Shown here: one piece after another, positions 21,671 through 34,333 of the stretch
How positions within the stretch are numbered: the stretch's first letter is position 1
Layout of the letters: the number at the start of each line of letters is the position of its first letter
Assembly: GCF_019175385.1 (NCBI RefSeq)
Contig: NC_083337.1
Span: 42,508,938-42,572,937, forward strand
Direction: 5' to 3'
DNA: 64,000 nt
Source of the DNA: Lycium barbarum
Taxonomy: Eukaryota; Streptophyta; Magnoliopsida; Solanales; Solanaceae
The notes under the pieces: generated by a model
Database searches by the model: none
What the model was told of the DNA's origin: nothing
The model's input: the letters and a program-made list of their open reading frames with translations, nothing else
Translations under genes and position numbers: made by a program

Positions 21671-23847
21671 TTTTTCGTGAAATGTGTCTCTATAATGGCT
21701 CAATTGAGGATCTTCGTATTGACGCTCTTTCACTTCCATATTCAGAGACAAAACTGTGGGATTATTAATATCAATTCCTGCACTACCTGAATCAATTAGA
21801 CGTACTCCAAGATTAGCTAGTTAGTGGAGCTCATGAATCAATTCTTTCTTCTCCGAAGGAACTTCACATAGGCTGCCCATTGACCGGTGGCTAAGCGCAT
21901 CAGCTACTACATTTGGCATTCCAGGGTGGTATAAAATACTCACATCATAATCTTTCAATAATTCTAACCACCACCTCTACCACAGATTTAACTCCTTCTG
22001 TTTGAAAATGTATTGAAGACTCTTGTGGTCTGTATAGATATCAACATGCACACCATACAAGTAATGTCTCCACATCTTTAGTGCATGAATAACTGCAGCC
22101 AATTCGAGATCATGAGTTGGGTAGTTCTATTCATGTTTCCGCAGCTGCCTCGAAGCATAAGCGATGACTTTACCGTGCTGCATATACACACATCCTAACC
22201 CAACACTGGAAGCATCACAATATACAACATAACCATCTGGCCCTTGTGGGAGTGTCAAGACTGGGGCTGAGGTGAATCTGTCCTTCAACTCTTGGAAGCT
22301 GCGTTCACAAGCATCATTCCACTAAAATTTAGCTGACTTTTGGGTTAGCTTCATCAATGGGGATGAAATAGAGGAAAATCCTTCTACGAACCTTCTATAG
22401 TAACCTGGCAATCCCAGAAAACTACGGACTTCTGTGGGCGTCGTAGGCCTTGGCCAAGTCTTCACCGCTTCAATTTTCTGAGTATCAACTCGAATGCCAT
22501 CATCTGAAATAACATGACCTAAGAATGTCACGGAATTCAGCCAAAACTCACACTTTGAAAATTTTGCATACAATTCTCGAGTTCGAAGAATTCCAAGAAC
22601 AATACGTAAATGGTCTGCATGTTCTGATTCTGTGCGAGAGTATACCAGAATATCGTCAATGAATACTATTACGAATAAATCCAAGAGAGGCCTGAATACA
22701 TTATTCATCAGATTCATGAACACTACCAGAGCATTAGTTAACCCAAATGACATCACCCAAAATTCATAATGGCCATATCTCGTTCTGAAAGCCGTTTTGG
22801 GAATATATTCTTCTCTAACTCTCACTTGATGATAACCTGACCTCAAGTCTATTTTGGAAAATCACTTAGCACCCTGTAATTGATCAAATAAATCATCAAT
22901 TCTTAGAAGAGGATATTTGTTCTTTATCGTCACCTTATTCAACTGCCTATAATCGATGCACATTCGTAGGGAGCCATCTTTCTTTCTTACAAATAGGACA
23001 GGTGCTCCCCACAGTGATGAACTGGGTCTAATAAACCCCTTCTCAAGCAAATCTTTCAACTGTGCCTTTAGCTCTTTCAATTCTTCCGAAGCCATTCGGT
23101 ATGGAGGAATAGAAATAGGCTTGGTATCCGGCAACACATTAATAGCGAAATCAATCTCTCTTTCCGGAGGAAGGCTTGGAGTTCATCTGGAAATAGATCT
23201 GGAAATTCATTCACCACCGGAACGGATTGGAAAGTTGGCGACTTTGCTTCGGTGTCATGAACTCGGACTAAGTGATAAATATAGCCCTTAGCTATCATCT
23301 TTCTTGCCTTAAGGTAGGAAATAAACCTACCCCTGGGAGATGCTGTGTTACCCTTCCATTTAAGCACGGGCTCTCCCGGGAATTGGAATTGAACTGCTTT
23401 CATTCGGCAATCAACATTAGCATAACATGAGGCTAACCAATCGATACCTATAATCACATCAAAATCTAACATTTCCAGCTTAACTAAATCAGCTTTAGTC
23501 TAGCGGTCGCATATCACAATTACACAATCTTTTTACACTTGTCTATCTATCACGGGATCACCAACCGGAGTAGATACCTCAAAAGGTTAAATTGGCTCGG
23601 GTTTCACCCCAATACGACCAGCAACATACGGAGTAGTATAAGATAGGGTAGAACCCGGATCTATCAATGCATATACATTATGGGAAAACACGGATAATAT
23701 ACCTATGACCACATCTGGGGAGGACTCAAGATCCCGTCGTCCGGCTAAAGCATACATACGGGACTGAGTGGCACCTGAAGTAGATGCTCCCCCTCTGCCT
23801 CTACCTCGACCTGCTGGGATCTGGGGAGTCTGCCCTATTGGGCGCAC
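21671..23847 (-). pseudogene. Decayed chromovirus pol of Elt-E
   Basis: Reading the minus strand from 23847: protease with [12 protein letters not shown]; the linker to reverse transcriptase ([10 protein letters not shown], about 23100); reverse transcriptase with FIDDILVYS (22322-22846); RNase H and the segment leading to integrase (down to 21671). At least four stops or frameshifts separate these pieces. The integrase, polypurine tract and 3' LTR are missing. The domains are close relatives of Elt-B. Confidence 0.85.
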
Positions 23848-25104
23848 TGAAGAGGAACCAGCTGCTGATCCTATGGGTTGAACCCTAACTCTACGACTTA
23901 TCGACAGTCAATCTCGCATCATGTGCCCAACCTGGCCACAGGCCTAGCAAGCATCTGAGCCTTGGCGACACTTTCTGGAATGTAATCTACTGCACTGGCT
24001 ACATTGCGGTACTGGGGGTCTTCTCTGGCTATAATCTCCTCCAAACTGAGAACCTGAAGCTCTCGAACTCTGACCCTGTCCTGAAGGAAAAGAGCGATCA
24101 AATCTCCTACCTGCAAATCGTGGAGGCGCACTAGTCGCCGACTGGCCTGAGTGTCTAGAATATGCCTGCCTTGATCCCCCTCTATAATCACTACATGCCC
24201 TCATAGATCTGGACCTCTTGCTTTGCCCTCTATCAATATCACGATCACCCCTTTACGGATGTTGTTTTCCTTCTAAATTCTGGGCATTGGCTTGAATGCG
24301 GGAAATATCCATCCCATCTTGCAACGAAGCCGTCAAGCAGTCCTTGAATAAATGTGGCCCTAATCCACTCACGAATCTGTGCACTCTATCCCCCATGTCA
24401 GCCACCATAGTCGGGACATATCTAGCCAATGAATTAAATTGAAGACTATACTCCCAGGCACTCATATTTCCTTATTTTAGGTTTAAGAACCTATCTGCTC
24501 TAGCTCGGCAGATCACGGGTGGAAAATAGTGGCGGACAAAGGCATCTACAAATTCTTGCCAAACGGGAGGAGGCGCGTTCTCTTTTCTTGATGATATCCA
24601 ATTATTGTACCATAATACCGCCACATCTCGGAGTCTATAAGATGCCAACTCCACAGATTCAGTTTCGGAGGCATGAATAATCTTCAATGTTCTCAACATT
24701 TCATCAGTAAAACTTTGCGGGTCTTCATTCGGCTTTGACCTAAAAAACTCCGGAGGATTCAAACTCATGAAATCACGGGCTCTAGTACTAGCGGCCCTGT
24801 CACTTGAACCTGAACCCTGCCGCTGCACCTAGGTGGCAATTAACTGCGTTAATAGATGAATAGCCTCGGTCACTTGTTGACCCGAAGTAGCCGATGGAGG
24901 AACTGGAGGCATAGGAGCTGGAGCTGATGTCCCTTCCTGTTCTTCTAAAATAGGTGGAGTGGGAGAAGTATTAGATGGAGCCTTATTATGTGATTTGCCT
25001 TCTTCTACATTCATTGGCGGCTCTCTTTCTACCCGCCTTTTCATCGTAGTCTTGCCCTTCTGGGCGGCTGTAGCTTTTCCCCTTGGCGGCATTTCTGAAA
25101 TCAT
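23848..25104 (-). pseudogene. Decayed chromovirus gag of Elt-E
   Basis: The minus-strand pieces 24829-25104 ([13 protein letters not shown] start), 24472-24828 (gag core with LNPPEFFRSKPNEDP), 24253-24465 and 23944-24204 together cover gag up to a damaged zinc knuckle region. Stops and frameshifts separate them, so no product is expected. Confidence 0.85.
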
Positions 25105-25299
25105 AGCACACTATTAAGGAGGATATAATCTTATAACACAGCTCTATCGCACGATCTTTTAAGATGAAGAATGGTCATTTTTCCTAAATGCCCTGTAGCC
25201 TCCTGTCTATAAGTGTGGTGCGTAACACACCATAAACAAGACTCTACTAGACACAGCTCGTAGACACTTCCTAGGACTGAACTGCTCTGATACCACTTT
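25105..25299 (-). other. Leader and primer site of Elt-E
   Basis: The primer site 25284-25295 is a perfect 12-base Met-tRNA type. The leader hairpin (25203-25239) keeps its stem, with a T-G pair replacing T-A, but the loop has changed from GTGCAC to a non-palindromic ACGCAC. Confidence 0.8.
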
Positions 25300-26452
25300 T
25301 TTCACGACCCGACTAGGGGCCATAACGGGTACCCGGGGCTAACCACCGAGCACCGCTCATACCATTACCCATCGTACTTATCAAGCGTTCATTTATTAAT
25401 CTTATACTCAAATCATAGGAAAACCATTTTTCACTTGGAACATAATTACCTTTATTTACATAAGCCCTTCGGCTATCAAAATAATATACATATAATAAGG
25501 ACATTGTGAGGCCATACTACCCACACATAAGTATCTACGAGCCTCTATTAGAGTACTAGATATATGGACGGGACAGGACCCCGTCATGCCCAAAACATAT
25601 ACATACACAAAAGAATAAATCAATGGCACCTCCGGAATAATGGAGTGCCCTCGAGTCAGCTGATAGCTCCTATGAGTCTGGATCACCTCCCGGTCTACCT
25701 GTGGGCATGAACACAGCATCCAAGGAAAAGGACGTCAGTACGAACATTGTACTGAGTATGTAAGGCATCAACAATAATAGTACATCAATGAAATAAGATA
25801 GCATCAAATGAGGAGCAACCTGTAACTGACAATAAATTATAAAAGAAATAATGCATGCTGGCTTACTCCATAATCCTCATCATATCATGTATGCATATAT
25901 GTATAAACTGCCTGACTATATAGGTACGATGTGATAATCATTAGCCCACGTCTAGGCCTCCCGCGTCCGGGGTACCATCTCATGCCGCCCACTAGTGGTG
26001 TCTACCCATGCCATCTAGACATGGTGTATACACTGCTCGCCTTAGCGGTGTCTGCCCGGCCATATAGGCGCGGTGTAATATCATCATCATGTACTCGTCA
26101 TATTGCATGCATAGAACTCAAAGACAACTATACTTTATCGGGGTGACATAAGGTCGTGAACCCCCGAGTCCATTGTGGAGCATTCATAAGCATTCTGCCT
26201 CACCTTGAAGGAATTAGCATATAAGGTGAGTGTATACAATAAACAGCATCAATGGATTATAGTTAACATCATTAGCTTTGTGGAAACATCATATCGTGAA
26301 CCCTAGAATCTTTGGACTTAAGTTTATCATCATCGTGTTTATAATATCTCTTATCTTTAACGCATATGGCTATGCATGAACATCGACTCTTAGTTTTTCG
26401 GAATGTAGGAAATTCATGGAGAAGGAGGGAAAATCATGCCATAAGATTCATG
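25300..26452 (-). repeat. Truncated 5' LTR of Elt-E
   Basis: The 3' half of a minus-oriented LTR of the Solo-H family. The terminal dinucleotide is mutated (TT for TG on the plus strand). It includes GC-rich hairpin patches (about 25945-26075) with CCACTAGTGG. It stops near 26452, so about half of the U3 is missing. Confidence 0.8.
25567..25760 (-). promoter_or_regulatory. Stem-loop block, Elt-E LTR
   Basis: SL2 pairs CGTCC with GGATG, using a G-U pair where other families have G-C or C-G. SL4 (25567-25585) has GACGGG/CCCGTC arms. SL1 is intact. Confidence 0.6.
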
Positions 26453-26962
26453 CCTCTCATATTATTGTTGTCTTTCTTCATTGTTTATGCCTCTCATACT
26501 TAGTACAATATTCGTACTGACGTCCGTTTTCTTTGGAAGCTGTGTTCATGCCCACAGGTAGACAGGGAGGCGAGCTTGATCCAGATTCTTAGGAGCTGTC
26601 AGCTGATTGGAAGCACTCCATTGTCCGGAGGTCCTTATGATTATTCTTTTGGTATATATGCATATTTTGGGCACGACGGGGTCTTGTTCCGTCTATGTAT
26701 ATAGTATGTCAGTAGAGGCTCGTAGATACGCAGTGTGGGTTAGATGGTCTCACAAGATGTTATCATATGTATATATATATTTTTGATGGCCGAGAGGCAA
26801 ATGTATATAAAGCATTTATGTTTCTATATAAAATATGTTTTTCTATAATTTCATGCACAAGTTGATAAAAAGGGCATTAAATGAGTAAGATGAGTAGTAG
26901 ACCAAGCGGCGCTCGGTGGCTAGCTCCGGGTACCCGTCGCGGCCCCTAGCTGGGTCGTGACA
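26453..26962 (+). repeat. Plus-oriented LTR tail, head-to-head with the Elt-E LTR
   Basis: The last roughly 495 bp of the same LTR family, but in the plus orientation, ending cleanly in GTCGTGACA at 26962. With 25300-25815 it forms an inverted repeat separated by about 650 bp. Its SL4 (26676-26694) has one C-to-T change that still pairs as G-U. Confidence 0.85.
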
Positions 26963-27021
26963 CGGGCAAGATAAGGTCGGTCACCATTACCATCCCAAAG
27001 GATACTCATTTCATCTCCTGA
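26963..27021 (+). pseudogene. Middle fragment of the Elt-D antisense ORF
   Basis: A 59-bp piece between Elt-E and CACTA-F, readable as VTITIPKDTHF. Its last three bases (TGA, 27019-27021) correspond to the CGA after CACTA-F. Confidence 0.5.
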
Positions 27022-27056
27022 TACTACTAAAAAAATGCTGAAAACCGACCAAATAT

Positions 27057-27620
27057 TTGATATTTTCGACCTCACGAGGTCGGTTTCTGGAAAAAAACAA
27101 CCTTAAAACTGACCTCAAAGGTAGGTCAGGTATGGGCAGGTCGCAAATAATTAGCGACCTCATGAGGTTTGAAAAAAGAAACCACACATGGTCTGTACAT
27201 GATTCGTCCGAAAGAAAGGAAAATTAACATACCGACCTCATGTGGTCGGTATATTAAATTATTACTTTTTCAGTAAAAGCATTAACGACCACATGAGGTC
27301 TATAAATTATATTAATTTTTGTTTAATTTTTCAGGTTACCAACCTCGTGTGGTCGGTATATTGAAATTTTATTTATTTATTTTGTGTTACCGACCACATG
27401 AGGTCGGTAATTATAAATTTATGAATAATGTCAATCATGAACCGAGCTCATGTAGCCGGGTTCTTTAAAATATGGATAATGATACGAACACAACAGACCT
27501 CATGTGGTCGATTTCTTTAATATGTGGAAAATGATATGAACACAACCGACCACGTGAGGTCGGTTTCTTTAAAATATGGAAAATGAAATTAAGATAACCG
27601 GCCTCATGAGGTCAATTTTT
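27057..27620. repeat. Left subterminal palindrome array of CACTA-F
   Basis: About eleven copies, roughly every 50 bp, of a palindrome around ACCGACCTCATGAGGTCGGT. Copies vary at the centre (CATG, CACG, CGTG). Such arrays are the expected binding sites of the element's own TNPA-type protein. Confidence 0.9.
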
Positions 27621-28028
27621 TGAAAAACAATTGGCAGTATTCTGCTACTTTTGTAGTTGCTCACCTGCCAAAAATGAAAATCAATTCTATATTTAGCTAA
27701 AACCAGCTCAAATAGCTGCCAACAATCCAACAAGCACATATAATAACATGCTACAACCTACACTACATCAAATTCAACTCGAAACTACTTCAAAGTTGAA
27801 TCAAAATGTAATTCAACATTCACAAAAAACATTAAAATACTTCACCCTTTGCAAACATCCACAAAACATTATACTAGTCTACATTAAGTTAGTCTACAAC
27901 ATCAAACTACTTCAACATTCACAAACATCCACCAAACACTTTCACATTTTTACAAATCAACCAAAAAATTCATAAGTTAGTAAGACACTTAAAATTCAAC
28001 CATGCCGTTGTGTGTTTGACACGTGCTC

Positions 28029-28560
28029 TCAATCATCATCACCACTACTTGGCTCATCTACAAGTTGGTGTTCTTGACTAATCTCTCGATGTCATGACCT
28101 AGATCGAGAATGTGGAGGTCGGCCCTTGGAGCTACGAGCATCATCAGGACAAGGGGGATCCCCCTCGAAGAAAGTAATGAGTCTAATTGAGCTTTCATAC
28201 TCACAAATTGCTCATCTCTCCGTCTCTCCCTATCCTCCGCAGCCTGTAGCTTCTCATCCCTCTACCTATCCTTAGCCTCCGAGGCCTATAACTTGATAGA
28301 TAGCTCAACAATCTTCTGCTCCATGGCCATAACACTCACTCTATCTGACGACCCGACATCATTAGAAGAACCTATGCCTTGCAGGGGCGATTAGAATTTA
28401 TGAAATGTTCTATTTGCTACTCCATAAGTTATGCCAAACCTAGTGAGGCCACCAATAGTCGCAATCCATAATTCATTCATTTGTTCATCTGTAGGCTCTG
28501 TGTCAGGTGGAAGATTGCTGCATAACTCAGCCTGTGATTGTTGAAATTGAATCTAAAATT
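28029..28560 (-). pseudogene. TNPA-like (Ptta/En/Spm family) remnant
   Basis: The minus strand encodes the C-terminal part of the Ptta/En/Spm accessory protein family: PPDTEPTDEQMNELWIATIG, a glycine-containing stretch, a charged coiled-coil-like region rich in Glu, Lys, Arg and Asp, and a serine/acidic tail ending SSGDDD. Several in-frame stops and at least one frameshift break it. By family, such proteins bind the subterminal repeats. An exon about 4 kb upstream (32632-32665) may begin the same gene. Confidence 0.65.
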
Positions 28561-31500
28561 GAACAAGGAAAATCAACTGTTTAAATGGTAAAACCAATAT
28601 AAGACACTATTTTATTGAAGGATATCTAAGTACAATTTCGAACTTGCACCCCATTTTCAAAATCTGAAATGGAAGGGAAAGCAATATGAAAATTACTATA
28701 ATGATACTACGTTACTGCTAAAGAATCAAATAGAGCACACAAAGGCCAATCATTGTATTCATATCATGGCCAATCATCGCATTCACATCATTAAAAGGTG
28801 CAGAGTTCACATATATCAATTGATGTACTTAACAAATTCTTGTTAATAAACGTTTTAGACATCAACTGAGTAGAAAATGCTGTCACAATGACAACAGCTG
28901 AAGCGACTTACAGATAGGAAAAACAACTTTGAGCTGTTAAAAACACTATTTTCATGGCGAGCGGACTACATTTCAATACTTGAGCTAAAACACTATTTGA
29001 TACTTCTAGCTTCATGTGATATAATACCATATTGTACAACAAAATGTTTTTTTATTTCTAGGTAATCATGGTGTTTTTATTTTTTCTTTTGGCTTTTCAC
29101 TAATTTGGTAGAACTCAAAACAATTGACTTAAGTTGCATATAAGGTTTGAATTGTGTGCAATTCCAACATTTGGAAGTGACATAATTATGCTCACCTTGG
29201 ATATCTTGGAACAAGGTCACTAATACAAGAAGAACCAACACATAGTAGAACTTTCACGAATTCAGAACCAGCCATTTGATAAAAACACCAGCTTCACAAT
29301 CATATACTATTTTAGTGATGGAAAACAATTACTGAAGATGGACAATTTGCAGAAGTGGAGGTTCAGAAGACTGCAGTATAATGTCAAATATTTGCACAGA
29401 CTAACCAGCAATTTTAAAAGAGAAATAGAGGTTCCCTGCTTCAGCCTTTTAAGTTAAGAGTTGAATTCAACTTCACATCCATGCAAAGAAGAGATGGTCT
29501 CAAAGTTTGAAAATTGGTCCTACTTTGCTAGATACCAAAACTTATTGCATGCTTGAAACAATTAAAATCTCATTAAGTCATGTTGCAAGCAAGATGTTTA
29601 CATCCTAAAAAAGAATAGGTAGTATATGAACTACAAAAAACTTAGTGTGCAGAGGATGATATTACGAGATGCAGATACTCAAGCACAACAAAAACTGCAT
29701 CCATATTTTCTCTCCACATAATTTTGGAGACTTGCCCTTACTACTAGCAGATCTCAAGTTTCTAAATTGTGCAAACAACGTTACAGGCTGCCATGCATGG
29801 AAGTTGTCCTCTTATCAAAGGAGAGAAATGGGTGGCTACAAAATGGATCAGAAATGAAGAACAACAGGATTAAAATCAAGCACTATTATGAATCTTCTGA
29901 GTTCTGATTTACCCAAATTTCCTTTTCATCCCATGGATATTATCAAATTATTGTTCCCCTGACTTCCTTGAAGGATCTCTTTTTTTTTTTTTTTTCAATA
30001 AAAAGTATCAGCATCCAGTAAGGATCTCCGGAGCTATAGTTTACTCAAATCGATGAAAAGTAAAGCTGGACGGGCAGCATTCAACATGTATATGACAAAG
30101 GTTTATAAAACTTTTATGGTTGGTTTTGTGCATTTCTACAATAAAGGCAGATAATTCAAGAGTGTTGGAAAAAGTAAATTTCTTCTTTGTACCAGTTTGA
30201 TGGACCTGTTTTCATTTTCAATCCATTACAAATGGATTTCCCACCAAATGAAATCCTTCTTTTCTATACTTGATCAAATGATTCCTGCATATGGTTCATT
30301 TCTTTAAACACAGTAAATTTGATGTCTTTTTTCCCCCTAAATCTCAGAAGAATTAATGTTGTCAATAGTGAAGTTATAGTAACTCTTGGAGCTACAGCAG
30401 ATCCACAAAACATCTTTCCTTATATGTTCACATATATCCGCTGCCAAAAGCTGCAAATTGCAGTTTGCAGTAGTACTAGTACTATATATAAATAGTTTTC
30501 TTCTCTTTTTCATATATTCATATGGAAACAATTAGAGAAAGTAAAGAGATAAAAGCAATAAATATATTACTTAACCTTAGTCAAACACTATCACATAAAA
30601 TAGAACGGGCGAATAATAAAATCAAAAGAACCATTTTTATCTAGCATATTGCCATTGTAAATTCGTACACATTGTGGATCAACCAAATGTAGATAAAAGG
30701 ACTAAAACAAGGTAATAGTAGTATAAGATAAAGTAACCTTAAGCATTAACCATATATATTCTATGTTCACATATATCTACTGCCAGAAGCTACAATACTA
30801 ATCCAACATATCATCAAAAAGAAAGTTTCATATATCCAATACTGTCCATTATATATCTGTTGCTGATTATCAGTGATAAGCTTGACTACATATGTGAAGC
30901 AAGCAATTCAGTGAATCCCAGTTAATTTTTTTTTTAAAAAAAAGTATAAGGGAGAGATTCTTTCGGAATAGAAAATAAACCTAACAGTAACAACACTGCT
31001 CTCTTTTTAAACAACTACCTAAGCCTCGGATAAATGACAAAAAGATATTCATAGAGAGAAAAAAGAAGATATTCCATTAAGTTTTTGGAATTTGATGATG
31101 GTAGAATCACGACACTAGCCACCTTTAAGAAACAATATTACCATGATCCTAGCACATAGCAGTCTAGTTATTTTTCAGGTGAAGTATTGATATTCAATTC
31201 TGCTTTGTACTTTGCTTACGGTCGCTGGTCATACAATACTAAAGAATTGAACTTTCACTGCACAAGACATTAACAAGACTCAAAACCCCTAGAGATTAAC
31301 ACTAATAGAAGTGATAAAATGACTAATCGACGAAACATCTAAGCAGCAACATAACAGTCTTCATATTCCTTCAGTCTGTATTTTTTTCTGTCATTCTTTC
31401 AATCTTTCGTTGCTATTTTCTAAATACTTCTATCTCTTGATCTTATTCTTGTCAATTTTTTTGTTCTTGTTTATAGCTGCCGGTAGTGGCTACCATTAAA

Positions 31501-32631
31501 GAGGTAGTAGTATGAACAGAGATAAACATACGTTAAATAATAACCAGAGTTTGGGAGAGAACTAAAAGTGCACTAATATTTCAACTTTACATGAAAAAAC
31601 GCCAACTTTTATAGAAAAAACACCAACTTTGTTAGCATTATGTTTGAGCTAATTAAGCTTCTCTTGTATTTAGTAATGGCCAGTTAAATAGGCTAGAATA
31701 TGAATTTAATTTCCAAAGCAATATTTGTTCTATATGATGATACAAAACTAAAAAAAACAACATGAAGATCGATCTAGAATCTGGTTGAGAGATTACATAC
31801 CAAGCATCTAATATATTTCTTATTTTTCTTTACTGCACAACTGCACTAAATAAAAATATATTACTCAAGAATCCACATATTGAGACCAAGTATGAGACTA
31901 AGTTTATTAATATGGTCATACGATTTCATGACAGTGAAAGTTTCATGGCCTCTAAAAGTAGCTTAGTTGTCAAAGTTTCATGGCCTATTCTAAAGTATTT
32001 GATGATTTCATATGATATGTTTGTTAAGTTTATTAATCTGGTCATATGATTTCACGACAGTGATATTTTAACATCTAAATATGAGGTAATATTACAACAA
32101 ACAGAGTAAAAAAGATCAAGTCTTTATCTTCATAACATATTTTTATCAATTTGAACAAAACCCAAGTCATGTAAGAGGTAGCAATTTGATTCACAGATCC
32201 TATTAGTAATTTAATAGGAAAAAGAAAGAAATCACCAACAACTTCAAAACAATCAAATTTTGATAAAATTACAGCCAAAGTTTGTCATTATAGCCACGGG
32301 AAACCAACAACTTCACCAACAATTTAAAAACGGACCGTAAACTTTTCATTACAGCCATGGGAAACTAAAATTTTGATAAAATTACAGCCAAAATTACAAC
32401 AGTAATCACTTTTCATTAATATTGATTTCGTTTAATTATAACCTAGAAGCTATAATCAACGAAGCCCACAAAAGGGAGCAAAAAACCAACGCAAAATTAA
32501 CCTAAGAGAAACTATAATCAACCAAATACACTAACCCATAAAACCAAATTAGTGAGAAACCCACAAAAGAAGCAAAAAAGTAAATGTCTTGAAGAACCCT
32601 AAACTAGAGCTCAAACAATTAAAAAAATTAC
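28561..32631 (-). other. Long AT-rich interior of CACTA-F
   Basis: About 4 kb with no frame above 70 residues and no protein similarity that I recognise. By position it would be intronic to the TNPA-like gene, with middle exons lost or unrecognised. No captured host gene is visible. Confidence 0.5.
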
Positions 32632-32800
32632 CTGGAATAGATGTTGGTGACGGCGTACTGGACATCGGAGTTGGTTGGGTGGCGACGGATATGGCTGGTG
32701 CCGATGTAGGCGAGGGTAGGGCGGTGGAGAAAGGGAAAGAGAGGGAGAGATGGGGGTTTAGATTTTTAAGAGTGAGAAACGTAAAAATGAGGTAAAAAAA
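32632..32800 (-). other. Probable 5' UTR and first exon of the CACTA-F gene
   Basis: The minus strand has a C-rich 5'-UTR-like stretch, an ATG at 32665 reading MSSTPSPTSIP and a splice donor CAG|GTAA at 32631. It lies just inside the right subterminal array, as expected for the start of the element's gene. Confidence 0.45.
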
Positions 32801-32828
32801 GAAGGAGGGTTTAGATTTTTATTAAATT

Positions 32829-33312
32829 TACCGACCTCAATTTAGTAAATGAATTGACCAGATTTTTGACTAAATTACCGACCTCATGGCGTCGGTAACT
32901 TAAATAATTATTTTTTGACATTTTAAATTTACCCACCACATGAGGTTGGTATCTTAAATAATTACTTTTTTAATCTTAAAAGACAACGACCTCACATGGT
33001 CGCTTTCTAAAAATATAATTTAAATATTTTTAATAAAATTAAGCGATTACATGTGGTCGGTAATATAAATTATTATCCTATAAATTTAAAATATTACCAA
33101 CCTCATGAGGTCGGTTTATTAATTTTTTTTTATAATATTTACTTTCAAATAAATTTCCAACCTCGTGAGGTCGGTATATTCTTTTACGAATTTTTGCATA
33201 ATATTATCGGCCACATGAGGTCGGTTTATTTAAAATAAGAATTAATAAATAAATAAGAGGCCTTTATCGACCTTATGAGGTTGCTTTTTCCCGACCTAAA
33301 TTGAGGTCAATT
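32829..33312. repeat. Right subterminal palindrome array of CACTA-F
   Basis: About ten copies of the same palindrome as on the left, for example AACCTCATGAGGTCGG near 33098, at a similar spacing. Confidence 0.9.
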
Positions 33313-33347
33313 TTTGTAGGTCGAAAATCAGCAATTTTTTAGTAATG

Positions 33348-34333
33348 CGACCTGTCAGAGTGGCTAGCTATCTCCGACCTCTTGTGTCTGACTCCGACAA
33401 GGAGCAGATGCAGCTAGTATCCTAGCAATGTCTCTTTAATGAGAGCATGCATGCCTCCAATCGGGTAAGCATTCTATTCTCTTTTTATTTATCCCATATA
33501 ATTTTTGCGGATTATTGATTCTGCTTTTGTGTTCTTTTTTCGCAGTGCGTTCTATTGCTGAATGAGGGCTTTGTTAGGGACATAAAGGAAAATGAGGATT
33601 TGCGGGTTCAATTGGATTCCCAAAGCCGAGAAACGAAGAAGTTTACAGTAGAAGGAAGACCAGCTGCAACGGATTGGTGACCCCTTGGCCCTTAAGGCCG
33701 AGCTTGATGTAGCTAACGAGGGAGACCTCCGCGCCAAAACTAACCTCGAGGCCATAGCTGAGAAACATGCAGCTCTCGGGGTTGATAAGGAGAGGCTTAT
33801 CTGAGAGGCCCAAGATTTTGTCAAACTATCCGAGAAGAAGGTAGCGGCCATTGCTGAATTAAGGCGATAGTTAGATTATTTTAAAGCCGAAGCTGCTAAC
33901 CTTGCAGACAAATATGGCTCGATCGAAGCTGAGCGAGCCTCCGAGAAGGAAGCCTTGATAGTGGCCCAAGAGAAGGCTGATAGGAGGGCTACAACCCTTG
34001 AGGAGCTTACAATTCGGTTCAAGGTTTCTACCCGAGACATCAACGGACTGTGTCATATAAATGCCGAGTAGACGGCCCAACTGCAGCAAGCCTTAACCGA
34101 GTGGGAGCAGGCCCAGGTTGATGCTGAAGTGGCTGATGCTCGCTCTGTATTGAAGGCTGAGTATGTGTAGTGGAATACTTTAAGGCTCACTCTGGAAGAA
34201 GTTCAGGGAGGGATCGAGGGTATTACCACTAAGTTGAGGAGGTCAAGGCTCAAAAAGAGTTCCTTGGGGATAGCTCGGAAGATAATCCCAAGGGTCCAGG
34301 TCCAACGATTTGGATTCCTCTTCGGAGGGCTAG
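33348..34333 (+). pseudogene. Antisense ORF of Elt-D, C-terminal coiled-coil part
   Basis: It reads VASYLRPLVSDSDKEQMQLV, then MHASNR followed by a GT-AG intron (33465-33545, 81 bp). Joining across the intron keeps the frame into CVLLLNEGF. The downstream part is rich in Glu, Lys, Ala and Leu (for example AELDVANEGDLRAKTNLEA), a long coiled coil. It ends in an acidic, serine-rich tail (NDLDSSSEG). Several stops and at least two frame changes make it a pseudogene. The intron suggests this antisense gene was expressed as a spliced messenger. Function unknown. Confidence 0.65.

Larger units (their letters stand above)
27022..33347 (-). mobile_element. CACTA-F: decayed CACTA (En/Spm-type) DNA transposon
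   Basis: A 6326-bp element with near-matching inverted ends (TACTACTAAAAAAATGCTGA at the left; CATTACTAAAAAATTGCTGA as the reverse complement of the right), each one change from CACTACTAAA. The 3-bp flanks are TGA and CGA, a duplication with one CpG decay. Dense palindromic repeats lie inside both ends. The interior has a TNPA-like remnant and a likely first exon on the minus strand, but no transposase, so it needed a helper. It sits in the antisense ORF of Elt-D. Confidence 0.85.

Noticed and set aside
28561..32631. Captured host gene inside CACTA-F
   Set aside because: I looked for exons with conserved protein features on both strands and found none.
33552..33851. 99-residue minus-strand frame
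   Set aside because: Antisense shadow of the coiled-coil part of the Elt-D antisense ORF.
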